Both the position numbers and the translations under genes were made by a program. From Buchnera aphidicola (Floraphis choui) (GTDB lineage: Bacteria; Pseudomonadota; Gammaproteobacteria; Enterobacterales; Enterobacteriaceae): 64,000 nucleotides of DNA. The stretch covers positions 186,001 through 250,000 of the forward strand of contig CP140044.1 in the NCBI GenBank assembly GCA_039830045.1, in the 5' to 3' direction. The notes below the pieces were generated by a model. That model had not been told where the DNA came from, made no database searches, and saw only the letters and a list, made by a program, of their open reading frames with translations. Below, piece after piece: positions 63,292-64,000 of this stretch; within the stretch, counting starts at the first letter, position 1, and every line of letters begins with the position of its first letter.

Positions 63292-64000
63292 ATGCGAAAG
63301 AAAAGTAATGAGACATTTAAATTTAAGCGTGTAGTAATAAAGTTAAGTGGTGAATCTTTGCAAGGTAACAATAAATTTGGAATAGATATCAATGAACTAA
63401 ATCGTATTGTACAGGAAATAAAAAATATTATAGATTTAGGAATACAAGTAGGTATTGTCATTGGTGGAGGAAATATATTTCGGGGGAAACAATTAGTAAA
63501 TTATGGTGTTGATAACATTGTTTCTGATAACGTGGGAATGTTATCTACCATTATTAACGGATTAATACTTCATGATGCTATGAATCGGATTAATATTAAT
63601 GCATATTTAATGTCTTCATTTTCGGTTGATTCAATATGCGAAGTATATAATTATGAGAAAGCTATAAATTTGTTAAATAACAAATGTGTAGTAATATTTT
63701 CTGGAGGTTTAGGAAACCCATGTTTTACTACAGATTCGGCTGCTTGTTTACGTGCAATAGAAGTAAAGGCTGATATTATTTTAAAAGGGACTAAGGTAAA
63801 CGGAGTTTATTCAAATGATCCTAATGAAAATTTTAATTCTATGTTATATAAGACAATTACGTATGATGAAGTATTAAATAAAGAATTAAAAGTAATGGAT
63901 TTATCTGCTTTTATATTAGCACGTGATTATAAATTACCTATTTGTATTTTTAATATATATGATCCAGGAATTTTATACCGTATTATAAAAGGAGAAAAAG
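63292..64000 (+). CDS. pyrH: Uridylate kinase (runs off the window end)
   Basis: PyrH phosphorylates UMP to UDP in pyrimidine synthesis. The frame starts at ATG 63292 (MRKKSNETFKFKRVVIKLSG) and runs open to the window edge with about 236 codons, almost the whole of a 241-residue E. coli protein. It shows KLSGESLQGNNKFG, GIVIGGGNIFRG, GGLGNPCFTTDSAACLRAIE and KELKVMDLSAF. The stop codon lies just outside. Confidence 0.95.
   Translation, partial: MRKKSNETFKFKRVVIKLSGESLQGNNKFGIDINELNRIVQEIKNIIDLGIQVGIVIGGGNIFRGKQLVNYGVDNIVSDNVGMLSTIINGLILHDAMNRININAYLMSSFSVDSICEVYNYEKAINLLNNKCVVIFSGGLGNPCFTTDSAACLRAIEVKADIILKGTKVNGVYSNDPNENFNSMLYKTITYDEVLNKELKVMDLSAFILARDYKLPICIFNIYDPGILYRIIKGEK

Overview
The window is a strongly A+T-rich, gene-dense piece of a reduced gammaproteobacterial chromosome. 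Almost every gene is an orthologue of an E. coli gene of nearly the same length, there are no transposons, phage genes or CRISPR arrays, and regulators such as pdhR, cra and mraZ are missing from otherwise conserved blocks. Complete thr, ilvIH and dapD pathway genes next to lost regulation fit an obligate insect endosymbiont, most likely Buchnera aphidicola of aphids. The strain cannot be fixed from this sequence alone.

Layout. 1-9 kb: the 3' end of pta, then nrdB/nrdA and gyrA (minus), a DUF2076 protein of unknown role (plus) and a 2-Cys peroxiredoxin (minus). 9-15.9 kb: housekeeping genes in small units: ung, grpE, nadK, the tmRNA gene ssrA, grxD, rnt, sodA, pth, ychF. 15.9-20.7 kb: the thrABC operon (minus) with a terminator-like leader hairpin. 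21-36.4 kb: hpt, dksA, truA, mrcB, secA, coaE, guaC and the aceE-aceF-lpd operon. 36.6-54.1 kb: mtn, erpA and an almost complete dcw cluster on the minus strand, from rsmH through ftsL, ftsI, murE, murF, mraY, murD, ftsW, murG, murC, ddlB, ftsQ and ftsA to ftsZ. 54.3-64 kb: ilvIH, apbE, degP, dapD, map, rpsB, tsf and the start of pyrH. From thrA onward most of the gene set comes from the first few minutes of the E. coli map, with the intervening genes deleted and the dcw block inverted.

Most notable signal. Three essential peptidoglycan/division genes (murD, murE, ftsI) and the DNA-repair gene ung are each broken by a frameshift inside a run of 9 or 10 A. Each needs exactly one extra A to restore a protein that aligns with E. 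coli from end to end. apbE shows the same pattern at a run of 10 T, where one extra T would restore a signal peptide. All other parts of these frames are clean. This fits the transcriptional-slippage rescue at poly(A) tracts reported for insect endosymbionts, and the concentration in one cell-wall operon is striking.

How the genes work together. The window supplies cell-wall precursor synthesis and polymerisation (mur genes, mraY, ddlB, ftsI, mrcB), septation (ftsZ, ftsA, ftsQ, ftsL, ftsW), essential amino acids probably supplied to the host (thrABC, ilvIH, dapD), pyruvate oxidation (aceEF-lpd), deoxynucleotide supply (nrdAB), purine salvage (hpt, guaC), protein export and periplasmic quality control (secA, degP), and translation (rpsB, tsf, map, pth, ssrA). 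Intergenic DNA is very A+T-rich and mostly featureless, but several convergent gene pairs keep a clear terminator hairpin.
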